Shown piece after piece: positions 1 through 13,900 of a stretch of 64,000 nucleotides of DNA (positions are counted from its first letter, which is position 1; the number at the start of each line of letters is the position of its first letter). Source of the stretch: Cryptomeria japonica. Lineage: Eukaryota; Streptophyta; Pinopsida; Cupressales; Cupressaceae. Made by a program: the position numbers and the translations under genes. Below the pieces are notes generated by a model, which saw only the letters and a list, made by a program, of their open reading frames with translations, did no database searches and was not told the DNA's origin. The stretch is from positions 342,823,793-342,887,792 of the forward strand of contig NC_081408.1 in the NCBI RefSeq assembly GCF_030272615.1, in the 5' to 3' direction.

Positions 1-904
1 GATTCTGTTTTGGACCTTTTCTGTCTGTAGCAATGTTTTGCTCATTATTGGTTTTTTCCCAAGGAAATGGTTAAAGTTGGTGCCTTTGTTAGTCAGAGTT
101 GTGAAGTTGTTGCTTTTAAACTATTCTCTACTTTCTGTTACTTTATGCTCTATGCTAGTGAATGAAAGTTGCGGGTAGTTACATGATCATGTGTTGGCCT
201 CATATAGGTATACTAGGATAAATGTGGAGCTTGAGGTCTAATTGTGTGCTCTCCAATGATATCTGACTGCTTTTGGGTCATATATATGTCATGCTTTCCT
301 TTTTATCTCTGGTACTCTGGGAAATATTCTTGTTATTGAGTTTTATTGCTTCTAATCTCTTTGGAATTGGAAATTTTATCCCGTAATTTATCTTTCATTT
401 CATTATATTTTTTCAAAGATTGAACTTCAAATGTGGAAAGTCATTCTAATATGCTTAATTTTAAAACATAAAGATTTTCTGAGATGCACATACATGGAGT
501 AGGGATACCTGGAAAGCAAGGTTCATCACATCAAATGGTGTAAATCCATTTGCACAAGTACAGATTGTACCTACATGGTGCAGTTTAAGTGACAGGTATC
601 ATACTTCTGTGGATACCAGGGAGAAAGCATAATAACATCAAATGGTGTAATCTATATTCACAAAGAACTGATTGTATCCAGTTAGCACAATTTGCATGTC
701 TAATATCCTAGTCATGTACAATAACAACATCTAGTGCTGGTCTTAGGCACAAGTATTGAAGTTACTGATTTTTTGCCTATAATCTTATCTTTTGCCTCAC
801 ACATTATTTGCTGGTATTTTATACAAGTGTTCATAGAGTGAATTGGAACATATACATTGATAATACAATCTGATTCTGAAATTATAATGTTTCCATGCAT
901 GCAG
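1..904. other. EXO84C intron (3' part), no gene seen
   Basis: AT-rich DNA upstream of the first visible exon. I looked for the missing N-terminal EXO84C exon and found no matching reading frame, so this stretch is intron. A short motif, ACATCAAATGGTGTAA, occurs at about 529 and again near 637, suggesting a small diverged local duplication. Confidence 0.6.
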
Positions 905-1988
905 AATAGGTCAAGACATTCTGGATTTGGAGAATGAGGTGAAGGAACTGAAAAGGCATATTTCCACTCAAGAAAACCTTGTTCAGGAACTAAGAAATGG
1001 AGTTGGTCTGGAGGCATTAATAAATGAAACATGTAGTTTTATATCTCCTGAACCAGGATACCCAGTTGAAGGCTCCTTGTTTAGTATATCAAACCCTGGC
1101 GAAGACCTTGCACCCAATAAACTAGAAACCCATATAGATAGCCTTTCTGAGGTTTTAGATGTTCTTCTAACAGAGCATAAAGTGGATGAAGCTTTGGCTA
1201 TTTTAGAGGAAGAGGAGAAAGCTTTCACTGAATTTGAGAAAACAGAAGGCCCTTCATCACCAGTGTTTCTGCTATATCAATCTACTTTGACAGAGTGGAA
1301 GGCAATGCTTGCAAAACAATTTACTGAAATTGCCGAACAACCAGCAGTTCAGAGTTCTGAGCTGCGGAAAGCACTGTCTGGACTGGTCAGACTAGGTAAT
1401 GGTCCTTTGGCACTCACCCTCTTGTTACGCTCTTATCAGATACGACTCCAAAATACTATACAGAGTTTTCTTCCTTCCAGTGCATTCTTTTCTGGAGCTT
1501 ATGCTACAACCATTGCACAGCTGGTATTTTCAACCATTTCACAGGCAGCAAAGGATTTTCGAGCAATCTTCGAAGATGTACCAGAATATACTCCAGAACT
1601 TGTCGACTGGGCTCAAAAGGAAACTGAGCATTTTGTCAAGTTGGTTAAGCAACATGTATCCTTCTTAGAGACAGAAGCAGGTTTCCGTGCTGTGACAATG
1701 TGTGTGGAGGCTTCGATTTCACTCTGTTCATTGTTGGAAAGGCAAGGCCTCAAATTATGTCCATATCTGTTGGAGCTCCTTCAGCCTTATTTTGAAGGGG
1801 TTTTAGAAGCCTACATAAAGCAGGTTGAGGAAAGTGTTGGTTCTTCTGCTGCAAGTGATGATTGGGTTCTTACTTCATCAGTTACTCATACCTGTCTAGA
1901 CCACACACAACACATACAAAATGATGCTCAATTGGTATATGAAGTTAAGCTGACTGCTAGTGCGCACAGATTTATTTCAGCAGTTCAG
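905..1988 (+). CDS. EXO84C: EXO84C exon (first visible)
   Basis: The acceptor is GCAG at 901-904 and the donor is CAG|GTACTG at 1988/1989. Base 905 is the third base of a split codon, followed by 361 open codons. The exon encodes the N-terminal coiled segment and most of the helical core, ending ...ISAVQ, which joins without a gap to DIAK... of the exon 55.8 kb away. An apparent start near 927 is a TTG inside the exon, not a real initiation codon; the reading frame continues upstream to the splice site. Confidence 0.93.
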
Positions 1989-4900
1989 GTACTGTATTAT
2001 TATCTCATGATATTGTTGCAAGCTTAATTGAAACTTGTCAAATAATAGAGGTTTAATACTCAGATTCAGTTGTTTTTCTCATCAAAATAGCAAGTTGCAA
2101 TGAGTATTGTATCAAATTTTTGTAATTATGCACTGATTCACTTCTCCATGTAAAGCTTCTGCATCCATTTTCCTCATCATAAATACTTAAATTTGCTAAT
2201 ATTCTGATTAGGTCCAGTTCAAGCTTTGTTATTGGCTCTGATACAAACCTTGCTTTTTAATTTTTTACCTTAATTCATACTTGAGTTCAAATAATCAAGA
2301 TCACGCTACGAATGCAGTTTTCCTGAATACTCAAATGGTATTAATCATAGCGCCAGTGTGTCTTACAACCAAGATAATAGACTTACTATAACACAAAATG
2401 TTGTTACATGCATATTGATCAAATCCTTATCCATCAACAATGAACAAAGCTAACCTTTAAAATAAGTGACTTAAATCATTGAACAATTATCACAAGGATT
2501 TTGGAATTGGAATAATGAGACGGGCACATTCATTATCTATTATCATCCATTCAATGACTTAGCCGACTCATGAGAGACAATTTCACATTAAATGTTATTA
2601 ATGAATGCTGATTATTAGGGGTAGGGGCTCATTTGGCACAGTACAACTAATTTCTCTACCAGTTAGAGCACGATAATAGTGGCTTTATAATGGTTTTATA
2701 CATGACTTATAGTGTATGGTTCAGATTTTTGATGAATACTGCATTCACATGCCAATGAGATAATTACATTATTTGAGACACATGTCCAACTTTGAACTTT
2801 AACCAATAGGAATCGAGGTTAGGTACATCAAATAATATTTGATGAAGCGCCATGTGTCACTTGTGTAGTTGTCTTCTTCATAGGATGAACCAGGTACGTT
2901 GAATCTGGATGAGTTGATGTGGCATAACTTGATTTGCTTGATGATGAGTAGGACGCCAACTCAGCGTGCACAACATGTAAATACTCACAAGATGTTTGTG
3001 ATTGAGGCATATCTCTTGATACTCAACATTATCCAAGCCTGCTCGATGTGATTTTGATGGTAATGGGACATATTCCCCAACTGTATCATCTAATTGATCA
3101 AGCTTTTTAACTTTGATTAACTCTTCTGAAACTATTTGGCTTGATCACACTTGAATTTCATTTTCATACTTGGGAATCTTCCTCCTTGATGATATTTGAT
3201 CTTGACCTTATGATGTTGATGCTTGATGTAGAACTCCCTTTGTTCATGATGCACTTGACCTTGATCCTCCTTGTAACATTGACTTGAATTCTTCACGTTA
3301 TATATACTTCATCACCTCTGTACTGACCCTTGTTCTTGGTTTTTTGAAGGAAATTCAAGATGGTGAAATTTCCTTATCCTCGTTGTTGTGATTTGAACAT
3401 CTTGACATTTGTGAGGCAATCCCCATGATGTAGTTCTGAATGTGCGCCCCTTTCTTCATTGGTGATTGCTTCCCAAGCTCTTGATGTTGCTTAATTCATC
3501 TCCTTGTGTGATGTTGTAATGTTGATGATAAAAGGTGCAAGTGCCGACCTCCTCCTCGTGCAATCTCCATGTAAAGTCTTCTCCAAGTTGTATCTTTTCC
3601 TTCATCCTTTGCCACCTTCTTGTATGACTTGAAATCCCGACCTTAAGCTTCCCCCTATGGTTGATTCTTTATGCCACCTAGCATCAAACCTGAAAAGGAA
3701 ACATAATATGAATCAAAACACTAGAAGTCTAGAAATGAAAATAATACTTCACAAAATTTACATTTCCTAAAACCTTTTCGAATCTCAAAATGAATTTTCT
3801 GACTTGAAATCTAATCAAACTATGGATAAAACTCGCTCAAATCTGAATACCTTAACCCCTTTCTTTCTCAGCATCATGACTTATTTCTGATTTCCTCTCC
3901 AAGCCTGATACCCTTTCTTTTAGATCTGATTTTGCTAAATTCTGATTGGAATTTGCAATTTGAAGCTTATTCTTTGACTGCGAATTTATTCTTACCTTCA
4001 TCTCTTGCCAAATACCTCTTCTTTCCCACAATTTTGGTCTGATTTATTTCCTTGCGAACCTGAAACTGCCTTTATGGATGTGAATTTATTTAGTGAATTT
4101 GAATTTGAATTGTGATTAGTAGTGCACCTTTTCCTCTTCCTTTATATGTATTGCAACAAAAAGGTCTCACCCTTTCCTCTTCCTAACAAGCTGACTTTGC
4201 ACTTAAACATTTTGTATTTGCTAATGAAATTCAAATTTTCCTCCCTGTCAAGTTAGCTTCTTTCTTCATCATGCAATTTTGCACTTAAATAATGATTAAT
4301 TCATGTGAAGTGCTCAACAATTAACTCATGTTTTACTTGTGGTTTAAGAGTGGAAATATGATGGGTACAAGGAAGGAGTGGAAAAATGACTTACACAAGG
4401 CAGGGATGGAAAAATGCAAAGTAGGAAGGAGTGAAAATTCTCTAGGTAGAAGGAAGAAGTGGAAAAACGCAACGTAGAAGGAAGATTTCATTTTAGCTCT
4501 TGAAAATTCATCATAATTTGGAGTGGAAATTCGCATCTCACAAGGAAGAGTGGAAAATCACACTTCACAAGGAAGGGGTGGAAAATTGCACATGACGAGG
4601 AAGGTTTTCTCTTCTCAAATTTCACTCAACACTTGATTTAGAAAGAAGAGTGGAAATTCAAACTTCACAAGGAAGAGTGGAAAATCACACCTTACAAGGA
4701 CGAGGTGGAAAATCAAAATGTAGAAGGAAGAGTGGAAAATTGACACGTAGAAGGAAGAGTGGAAAATTGACATGTAGAAGGAAGGTTTTGATTTCCTCGT
4801 TTTTCATCCTTCTTTGTTCCTTTTCACTAACAAATTTTCACCTAGAGTGGAAAATTGACCCTGTTGTGACGTATTCACACATCGCCGCATTGCAAATGGG

Positions 4901-7900
4901 GACCCCTACTTTTTTTGCTTTATGGGGTTTGTTTCTAGGTCTTTTAGGGTTTTGTCTATTAGCCTTTGCATGCTGAGTGTTGCCAGAGGGATCACTAAGA
5001 TAGTAGGCTCTGTTTTAACTAAAGGTGAGTCAGTGGATGCTTCGGGCTAGGGTCATCTTTGAAAGTCTTCCTTAGGACAAGGTTTTGCTCTTGTTGCTAA
5101 TTGTGTCTTGTTTGAGTTTGAGGAGGTCAATGAAGCTTGGTGAGTGAATATCATCTTTGAAGATCTGAGTTAGGTCAAATTGGTGAGTGATGAAGTCTGG
5201 AATGTCATCCTGATCCTGAAATTTGACGAAGTCTGGAAAATTGAAGAATCCTCAAAAAACTAGATTTTGCATTATAACTCCTGGAGGTCCGAAACCACTC
5301 TCAAACATCCTGACAGTATATATGGAATATAACTTAAAGTATAAGTGAAGAAATGTCACTTATACTTAAATGTTATATTCCATATATGAATCCTGATGGA
5401 GAGGCCAAAATGTCAAATTTTGATCCTGACCCTTCCAAAGGGTCCAAAGCGAATTTCAATTTCACTCTTGATCCTTTCCAAAGGGTCCAAGGCGGAATCC
5501 TAAATAGGTCCTGTCCCTGGCCAAGATTCTTAGCGAAATTATCCTTTCTAGCCATTTTGAGGGTCAAGCAAGTTTTGCCATGTTGAGAGAGGGATTCAAA
5601 AATGGAAGTCTAGGTATGAAAAGTGAAAAGAGTAGACTTAGGTGAAGGAAAACAAGCAAGTCAAGAATTTGGCTCCTGACCCTTCCACTGACCCTTCCAA
5701 AGGGTCTAGAGCGAAATTCTCAATTCACCTAATTTGCTCATGATGAAGGTCAAGAGATGGATTCCCAGGCCTTGGTGGAGAGAAGACTAGTGTATGCTTG
5801 CCTTGGGAGACGTTTTGGAGTGGAGAAGTGATAGAACTTGAGCCTAAACAAGAATTTCGCTCCTGACCCTTCCAGAGGGTCCAGAGCGAAATCCTTAAAG
5901 ACTCCATCTTGCTCCAATTTTACCTCAAACTTGGTATTGGTTGAGATTAAAGGGATCCTTAGGCATGCATCTAAGCAAGCATGGTCACAAAGTGAGAAGA
6001 ATTTAGGCTAGGAATGCAAAATTCGCTCCTGACCCTCCCAAAGGGTCCAGAGCGAAATTTTTATAAGGCCTGTCCCTGGGGAGAATCTTGAGAAAACTTC
6101 ATTTTAATGTCTTCTTGTTGATGATTTAAGGTAGGAAATGCTATGCTAGAATGAATTCATTATGTGTCCTTAATCACCTTTTGGTTGGTTTTGCAAATGG
6201 AAGACGACCAGGCCTGGGCAAGGACGACCTCTTCCAGTCCATCATCATCAAGGACGTTTCACATGCACAAAGGGAGGACTCAAGGTACTTTGAAGCGTTG
6301 GAAGACTAGGGGTGTTCAAGGAGCTCAAGTTAGCCTCAAGACCTCATTCTACCACAAGATGACAAAGAAAGGCTTTGCCAGCACTTCAGGGCGAGATATG
6401 CTATTGGAGAAGGAAGACTTGACAATAAGGAAGCCTGGTCAAGCAAAGGAAGTACATCATTCATCATATCAAAGACAGAGGAGGATCAACCAAGTCACAA
6501 GCATTAGGCAAGGTGGCATCCCAGTCATCATTCCTCCGGTCGGATTGGTCCACCTCAGCATGTCCAGATTCAATGTACCTGACTCATCAGGGACAACACA
6601 AACTTCGAGGCACCTACCCCTGCTTCCTATTGGTCCTCACTCTTGGAATGTAATTTTCTCATTGGCTAGAGGAAGTTTGTTGTAACAAACCCTAATTAGG
6701 GTTTCTATCTTGTAATCCTAGCCATTGTTTCTAAGTTAATCAGAGCTGTCTATTTGTAAAGGGCTCCCTATATAAAGCCTTGGCTCCTCATTTGTAAAGG
6801 TTAATAGTTAGCTAATAGTGAATAGTCAGAGAGTAGGAAATAGTTAGAGTAGAGTAGAAAGAGAAGGCAAAGATTGTTGCCAAGATATTGTTGCAAAAGA
6901 CTTGTAAACTTCATTGAAGAAATGGTGAATTCTATGGGTCGATTCAACAATTTGTATGGTCTCTATACTTCTCAAATTTGATTTCATGTTATCAGGTGAG
7001 TGGAAGAAATTTGTATGATCAACTGTGAAATTCGTATATCCATGCTACTAGCGGTTTGTTGATTGCAGACTTGCCTTGTGTAGTCAATTGGAATCATTTA
7101 GCTTAAGCTTAACTTCAATTATCGCTTCTTCATTGATATGCATCAACCTGACGGTGTGCATGCTTGTAGTGGTGATCTAAACATCATAAAGCTTTCCTTA
7201 GAAGATCTCACTAATCTTGTGGAGATGATCCTAGGATGTCAAAGCAAGACTTAGTTAGAATTTCATCAAAGGTCATTCATTTCTCTTACGTTCTTAGTGT
7301 TAGAATTAGATCCTTCTCCAACCCTTATCCTTTTCCCTTTAAAAAAAAAACAAGGATCAGTAAAGACCCACGTTCCAGTGATATCTAAAGCAAATCAGAC
7401 GCTCAGGTCATCAACGTAAGTCCCCTTGTGATTCCAGCGAAATCACATCATACCGCAAGAGCTTATCCACACGTAGAGAACCAACAATCAGAACTTGGGA
7501 GTTACTCCGACTAATCCTTCTGCGAGATCTTCAGCAGTCGGGAAACTTTGTTCAAGAGAGGATAAGGTACCTTTAGGTATTTTATTTTGTGTTTGGTCGT
7601 GTACAAAAGACACATCAGCAGACCCTTAGAAGGAAGATTCCACCTTCACTTCCTTTCCTTCTTGATAATTTGCTGAATTTCAAGGGGTTGAAAGCCGACC
7701 CTTAGAAGGAAGATAGGAAGATAACTCTTCTTCATTCTCCATTCAACTCTTGACCTCCAGGAGTGGAAATTCGATGGGTACAAGGAAATTTTGATTTCCA
7801 CCATATTTTGCCTTATAAGTTTTCGCTTAGAGTGGAAAATCGATCTCTACAAGGAAATTTCCAATTTCTCTTTCACTTAACATTCAATCTCCAAGAGTGG

Positions 7901-10900
7901 AAATACGACCCTTAGAAGGAAACTTCCAATTTTCAATTACCCTTGAGACAAACTTAATCATTTAACACTTGGTTTCAACAATTCTCCAAAGGGTGGAAAA
8001 TGACCTCTAGAAGGAAATATTTCTCCAAAGGTTGGAAAAATGACCCCCAGAAGAAAATTAGCAAGTTTTGCTCACCTGACATCTTTCTTGACAACATTGA
8101 AATGTGACAACATTTGACAATTTTTTACAAATTCTGACATTTTGTCTTTAAACTCAATCCTAACACTCTACCATGGATTCGGACTCAAACCAGACCTTCT
8201 CATATGCAAAGGCTATAAACTAAGAAACTGCTGCCAAGCTAGGACAACTAAACCTAAAACAACGACTCTAAAAAGCAAAAAGCGGGGGTCTCCATTTGTA
8301 ATGGGGTGATGTGTGAAATTGTTACAATAGGATGTATGTAGAAAGTCCATTTAGTAGATTTACCCAGCATGTGAACATTAATCACACCTAGTGGTCCTTG
8401 CAACATGTACATACAATACACATTGCAAATAATTTGTGTTGGTTTAGTTATTTGTGTGCTTTTGTTGACGAATGTGTGATGCATGTAATGTGTTATTGTA
8501 AATCAGTGTATTCACAATAGACTATAGCCTATAACAACTATAAATCTAACAAATTTTCATTGATTATATATAAACCATTGATGCCAATATGTCTCACTAG
8601 GAGAACTCTTTGGGAAATAAAGAAGAATAAGATAAAGGAAATAAAGCCATATGAAGGCTAAACATTGCTTTAGGAAGATAAAGCACTAATATAGTTTGGT
8701 TTGGAGGATTTATCTTTGGGAATGTCTAATTATAGGAGAGAGTTCCCATTTCTGTAAGTGTGCCAAAAACATCATTTAATATTTAGATTGATTTGTCTTC
8801 ACAATTGTAAGTCACTCACTTGAGAGCTTTGGTTGTTACGTGTATTGGTTCCATTATAATAGTCTTTTTTTAATTTAAAAATACCCTTTTCTTAATGGTT
8901 GCAGTAGAATAGACTTACCAATTTTAAGGAACTACTTCTCCTTATCCAGTAGAGGATGCTGAATTTTCCCTAAATGATTTTTTGCATATGAAGATATAGC
9001 CATTTCAATATTTGACCAACACCTATCCCGTTGCATTCCTCCTCCATAGAAGATCCTTTTATTCCTTTCTAACCAAAAACCAAAACTGCTGCAGCATGCT
9101 AGACTCATTAAAAAACTGAAGTTCTTTGAACCTTTCAGCCAGCTACTTGTTGCACTGCTGTAAATTTTTGAACGAAAAGCAAGTTTTTTTGAGAGTGGCC
9201 CACCTGCTGTTACAGCAGAAACGGGTCTGACTGGATTTGATTTGAAGGAAAAAATGATATGCACATAAGAATAAATGATTTGTTTTTCACATTTAGTCTG
9301 CACCATATCAGCAAAACATAAAAGGAGCAGTTTCAGCAGGTCTTCCGATGGCAGAAACAACAGCACTTTTATGTTGAGGATGCAGAGATGGCAGAATAAG
9401 GGTGTTTCTCGGCAGTGAAGAACAGAAATTGGCATTCTTTGACAAAACATAAACATGTTAGGGACATGACCGGAAGACAATATATTTGGCAAGCATGTCA
9501 TAGAATTCTGTCTGGCTTAAGTCATCTAATGTTTTTCCTGGCACACATAAAAAATGGCAAACTTGACTTGGGGATGCATAAAGTGGCTCAATTAATCATT
9601 TCAGCAGATATGTGAAGATTTGAGGCTGAGTGCCTTTAAGTTATCTCCCTTGACAGCTGGTGATCAGAAATTCGTAGGAAGGATGGGCATCTTAAATCTA
9701 TGCTTTTAGTGGATCAACTATCTTAAATCCACGCCTAAGTCAAAATAGTGGCCAAAGTGAGAGGGCCACTAATTTCTCTGCCCAACTTTACAAAAAACAG
9801 CTAATTCATCTTTGTCACATGCCTAAACTGGTAAAGCTATCCAAAGTCTCTGCCCAACTTGAAAACAGGGCTTAAATGGACAAGGCACTCACTTAGGGTG
9901 GTATAACCATGTGGAGTTTTCTCAAGTTTGATTAAGTTTGCAAAGTGCTTGAAGTTCTTTGCTTGACAAGCTTGGTGACAGTTCCACTCCTTCACTCAAG
10001 GACTTGGGTGCACATGTAAGGTTGCAGAGCCACACCAAACTCCACTTAGTGACAGAAAAGTGGCACCAAGCCCTTGGGTGTGTGCTAGTGATGACTCAAC
10101 CATCTATAACCTTCACCCATCATCTGAAAAGAAAGCTATAAACTTCACCTTGGCTCAAGTGGGGGAAAGTTCCAACATGTTTAGCTTCTTAAGTCATTGC
10201 CTTTCTCAGCATAGGCACATATTAGAGCTGGTTCAATCCAATAAAGAACTCCACTAGTGCATATGATTCATGGCTAAATGAATAAAAACCTCTGCTTACT
10301 AGGAAAGAATTGGCTAAGTCAATGAAAAGTTTTGTCCAAGAATATGTTAGTGGTAAAAACATCTCATAGGTACGCTTGGGCAGTGAAAGGTATTGAAAAT
10401 GGTAGATCATGGTAGATCTGACATGAATTAGCACCTAACAAGTATTTTGAGTGACAAATACTCTCTTGACAAGTGCTTGGTATAGTTTTAGTATATTTCC
10501 AACCTTTGCAACAGCTAAGGTTTGCTTTAGTTGCATGTATAAGTGTTTTCCTATGGTTGGATGATGGGAATTTGTAAATCTTTTACTATATCCCTGTTTC
10601 CATGTAAATATCAGCATTATTGACAGTTTGAAAAGTAGAATTTGTAGGGCAGTTGGTGGCTAGGGTTTCAGCGTGACATGGTTAACAAACATTCTTTCAC
10701 CTTTGACTGTGGTTGGAATATTGTTTCTGTGGTGTTTTGAGGTCGTTTTTATCAAAGTGCTCGCAAGGTTTCCATTCTTGCCATTTTGTGATCAAAACCC
10801 TATTGTTTTAGGGCAAATTTTAGCCATTTGAGAAGTAAGATTAGAGGGTCATTCCAGCCACCTAGGGTTCATGTTTTAGGACAGATTGTTGGGTTTCTCC

Positions 10901-13900
10901 AACATTTGCAAATGTTTTCAAAACCATAGGAATAATTTCTTAGTTTATAGATAGATCACCAAAAGATTGGATTTGAGTCACTAAGTTGGATTGGTGGTAT
11001 CGTTTGTAGATTCATGGTAGCTACGGTTTTAATATTCGTTAGGAGGATTCACTAGTTTTAAATCAAAAGTTGCTTAGAATATCAAACAATGCCCATTTGC
11101 AAATTTGTATTTTTTAGTAGCAGCTAATAACCAATAGTGGCTATTTCCAATGTCCTATTTTTGGGCAAGGGTGAAGACATTTTAGGCCCTTGTAATTAGT
11201 GTTTGTTTTATTAACTGTTTATAATAGATTTGCTTTAAATTCACTTTCTTTCCAACCTTTCAACAACTTCTAAGCGTTTTGCTTTAAAGCTTACTTTTTG
11301 GGATAAAAATATGATTATTTTAAAGAGCACATAAACTCTAGAGATGATAGTTGATGCTACACTTATGTTGTAGAAAACTGTTGATCAAGTAGGTGTGCTA
11401 TTTATGTAATTGAAATTGAGTAGATGTTAATTTTTTAAGTGGTAACTTTGTATGCGACATAACATTTTTTCTTTTCTTTTTTGAAATCATTTGTTTGTTG
11501 TTTATCCAAGTTGTTATTCTTTAAAATCTTGATTGAAGTTGATTTCTAGTCTTTGCTATAGATAGTTAAAAATTTGTTTTTGTTTGGGCCTTTAGATAGA
11601 TTGCTTGTGCTCAATATTAGAAAATCTCATTAGCAAGGCACAATTGTGAACAGTTTAGTGTTCAATTTATTGTCATTGATGTCTATGCTTTCAGATCAGC
11701 TGATGGGTTTGAGTGGCTCATTCATGCTGTCATCTTGTTCTAATTGTTGGAATTGTGTCAACACTCATTTCACAGTTTATTACTTGACACATGGGTGTTT
11801 GCAGAATATGTTTTGTCTGCATTTCGGCCATCTTGTTCAGATTGTCCAAATTGTTTTATACCTGACACATGGGTTCAGTTCGAACATTTTGGAGTTGTAA
11901 TCAGTTTTTGTTGTGCAGTGTAACTCCAGTCTGTAAAATCATTTTGTTCTGACAGCTGTAGTGTACATGTGTTTCAGAATTGACAGAGTCGATTTCTTTA
12001 AGGACATGGGGCGTTGTTTTTGGTATTCGAATCCGAGAAAGATGTTTTCATTGGCCAAATGCGTATATCGTGTGGTTGGTTCGTACTTACCATTCATGGG
12101 TCAGTTATGAAATTATTGTGTTCAGATGGGGCGGTTTACTGGATGTCATCATTTTCCTGGGCGTAGATGTTAATTACAGTAAGTGCTGAAAAATACGAGG
12201 CATATTGGACACATTTTTGTCAATGGAGCCGTTTTTGAGTTGTGCCGGTGTTGAACTGTGGATAGATTTTTAGTGTGGGCGTTTTTTAGTTCTGATCTGA
12301 CCAGCGCATCATTTTGGAGATATCGTGGCAAGAGAATTAAAATATGTTTGAATTGGGGTCCTTTTTTTTTTTTTTTTTAAAATGGTTTTTGATAATTGTT
12401 GGAAGTAATGTTTTCATGGATGAGCTGCTGTGTGAGAAGTGTGACTGGAGTTTATCTCTGGAGTGTTGACGTCTATGTTGGCTATTTTCTTTTACAGCAG
12501 TAGTGTAGGTGAAAAATGGCAACAGGGATAAGCCGTTTCAAATTTGGAGTTGGTGTGATTTTTGAAAGATTTTGGTGTAGAAGATTGTGGGTGAAGTTTT
12601 GAGATGTGCTGTGATAGAGAGAACGTTGGTGATCTGAGTTTACAAGTTCTGTGAAAGATACGAACAACCTAAGGAAAGTTTTCTTCTAGAATATGATTTG
12701 ATGGTATCCTCTGTTCTATAAATTGTATTGCAATTGCAATTATGAAGTTGGATGCTGGAGCATATATATCTGTATAAGGAATCAGTTTATCTGCTGTGAG
12801 AATTTATCTCTGTGCCGTAGCTGTGTAAAGAAGTTTATCCTGTTAAGCAGTTTGTTTCTGATTAAGCTCTCACATGTGGTTATTTGCAGATCTCATTGCC
12901 AAAGTGGTGAAATGGTTGTTAGTCTAGTCTTGTTCTATAATTTCGAAGAAGATTGAGCTATTCGAATTTTATATCTTTTCTAATGATGTCTGTCTATCTA
13001 CAGGGATAGATGACTTTTGACAAGTCTGTGATTGGTGGGTTTGTGAGTAGTGGTCTGTAACATTTGTTCATTGTGGGTGCAAAAGTTGTATTCTCTTAAA
13101 TTATTCATTAGTGTCAGGTTTTTTAGGTTGGTGCCTATTTTGTTTAGAGTTGGTGTTCTTTCAAGGGTTGGAGCTTGTTGTGACCTGATTCACACATCGC
13201 CCCATTGCAGATGGGGACCCCCTGTTTTTGTTTTTTAAGGGTTTTGTCCTATCTCTGCATTTTCATAATCTTAATTTTGAGAGAGTTTAAGAGTTAAGTT
13301 TTTGAGGTCATTCCGAGTCAAATTGAGAAAATCTTGCTCAGAATTGCATTGGAGTGTTGACAAAATGCTCAAAAGGTACGAAGGACGAGGATCACAATTG
13401 CTTTGGGTCATTTCTGACAAACTGCTATTTTTAGAAATTTTTGCTTTTTTTGCTTTTTTGAAAGTGGCATATGGGTTTTGGTCCTCGAGTTATTTCATTG
13501 CTACCCATTTTGTCGGAATTTGAAAATCTTGCCTCTAGGTATAAAAAGCAGGGCTTCAAAATTTTTGCTTTTTTCTAAGATTAGGGTTTTGTTCTTTAGG
13601 TCATTTTTGATGGAAATATTGTCATTGATGTCAAGGGAACTTAATTAAGATTGTTATGTTGTCACTATTGTTACAAATTTATATAATCTGATCCATAGAT
13701 GAAAAAATCGCCAAAAAATTGCCAAAATCGCGATTTTTCTCGAGTCAAAACCCTAGGCGATTTAATCGCTGTTAAAATCGCAACCGATTTTTAAAAAAAA
13801 ATAGCAAGACTTTAGTGGGAAAAATCGTGATTAAATCGGGTGCAAAACTGGAAAAAACCGTGTTTTAAAAAATGCATAAAATGTTATGTTTTTTGCGGAT

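Larger units (their letters stand above)
4862..7620 (+). mobile_element. Element S1, short member of the TGTTGTGACC family
   Basis: It starts TGTTGTGACG at 4862 and ends ...CACATCAGCA at 7620, flanked by an exact 5-bp target duplication GACCC (4857-4861 and 7621-7625). In order it holds the conserved start with hairpin, a hairpin array (about 5410-6060), a small ORF (6197-6685), a telobox palindrome (6687-6704), a TATA box (6769-6777), the CCTCATTTGTAAAGG start motif (6786-6800) and a U5-like stretch. There is one left end and one right end only, so it is either a solo LTR or a unit without LTRs. It was inserted into the repeat array of S2. Confidence 0.85.
2912..8329 (-). mobile_element. Element S2, short member of the TGTTGTGACC family, interrupted by S1
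   Basis: Read on the minus strand, the element begins at 8329 with TATTGTAAC, then the family hairpin region (plus-strand GGGGGTCTCCATTTGTAATGG at 8284-8304). The proposed lower end is at 2912 (minus strand ...CACATCAACT). Five-base copies of GGATG lie at 2907-2911 and 8330-8334. With S1 and its target copy removed, the length is about 2.65 kb, close to S1's 2.76 kb, which supports the pairing. The body holds a repeat array with AGTGGAAA...AAGGAA units (4330-4861 and 7621-8060) and a minus-strand leader with a TATA-like box near 4140 and a CAG acceptor-like site near 3690. The lower end lacks a clear promoter module, so that boundary is the weakest of the family. Confidence 0.5.

Noticed and set aside
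927-2027. A complete gene starting near 927 and ending at 2027
   Set aside because: The apparent start is a TTG inside an exon, and the stop lies in the intron after the donor at 1989. The protein continues at 57803.
2907-2911. S2 lower end as certain
   Set aside because: GGATG copies and matching length support it, but the terminal base is T on the minus strand and no promoter module is visible, so it is listed at moderate confidence only.
5353-5907. Overlapping ORFs on both strands at 5353-5907
   Set aside because: By-products of the S1 hairpin array, which is near-symmetric and therefore open on both strands.
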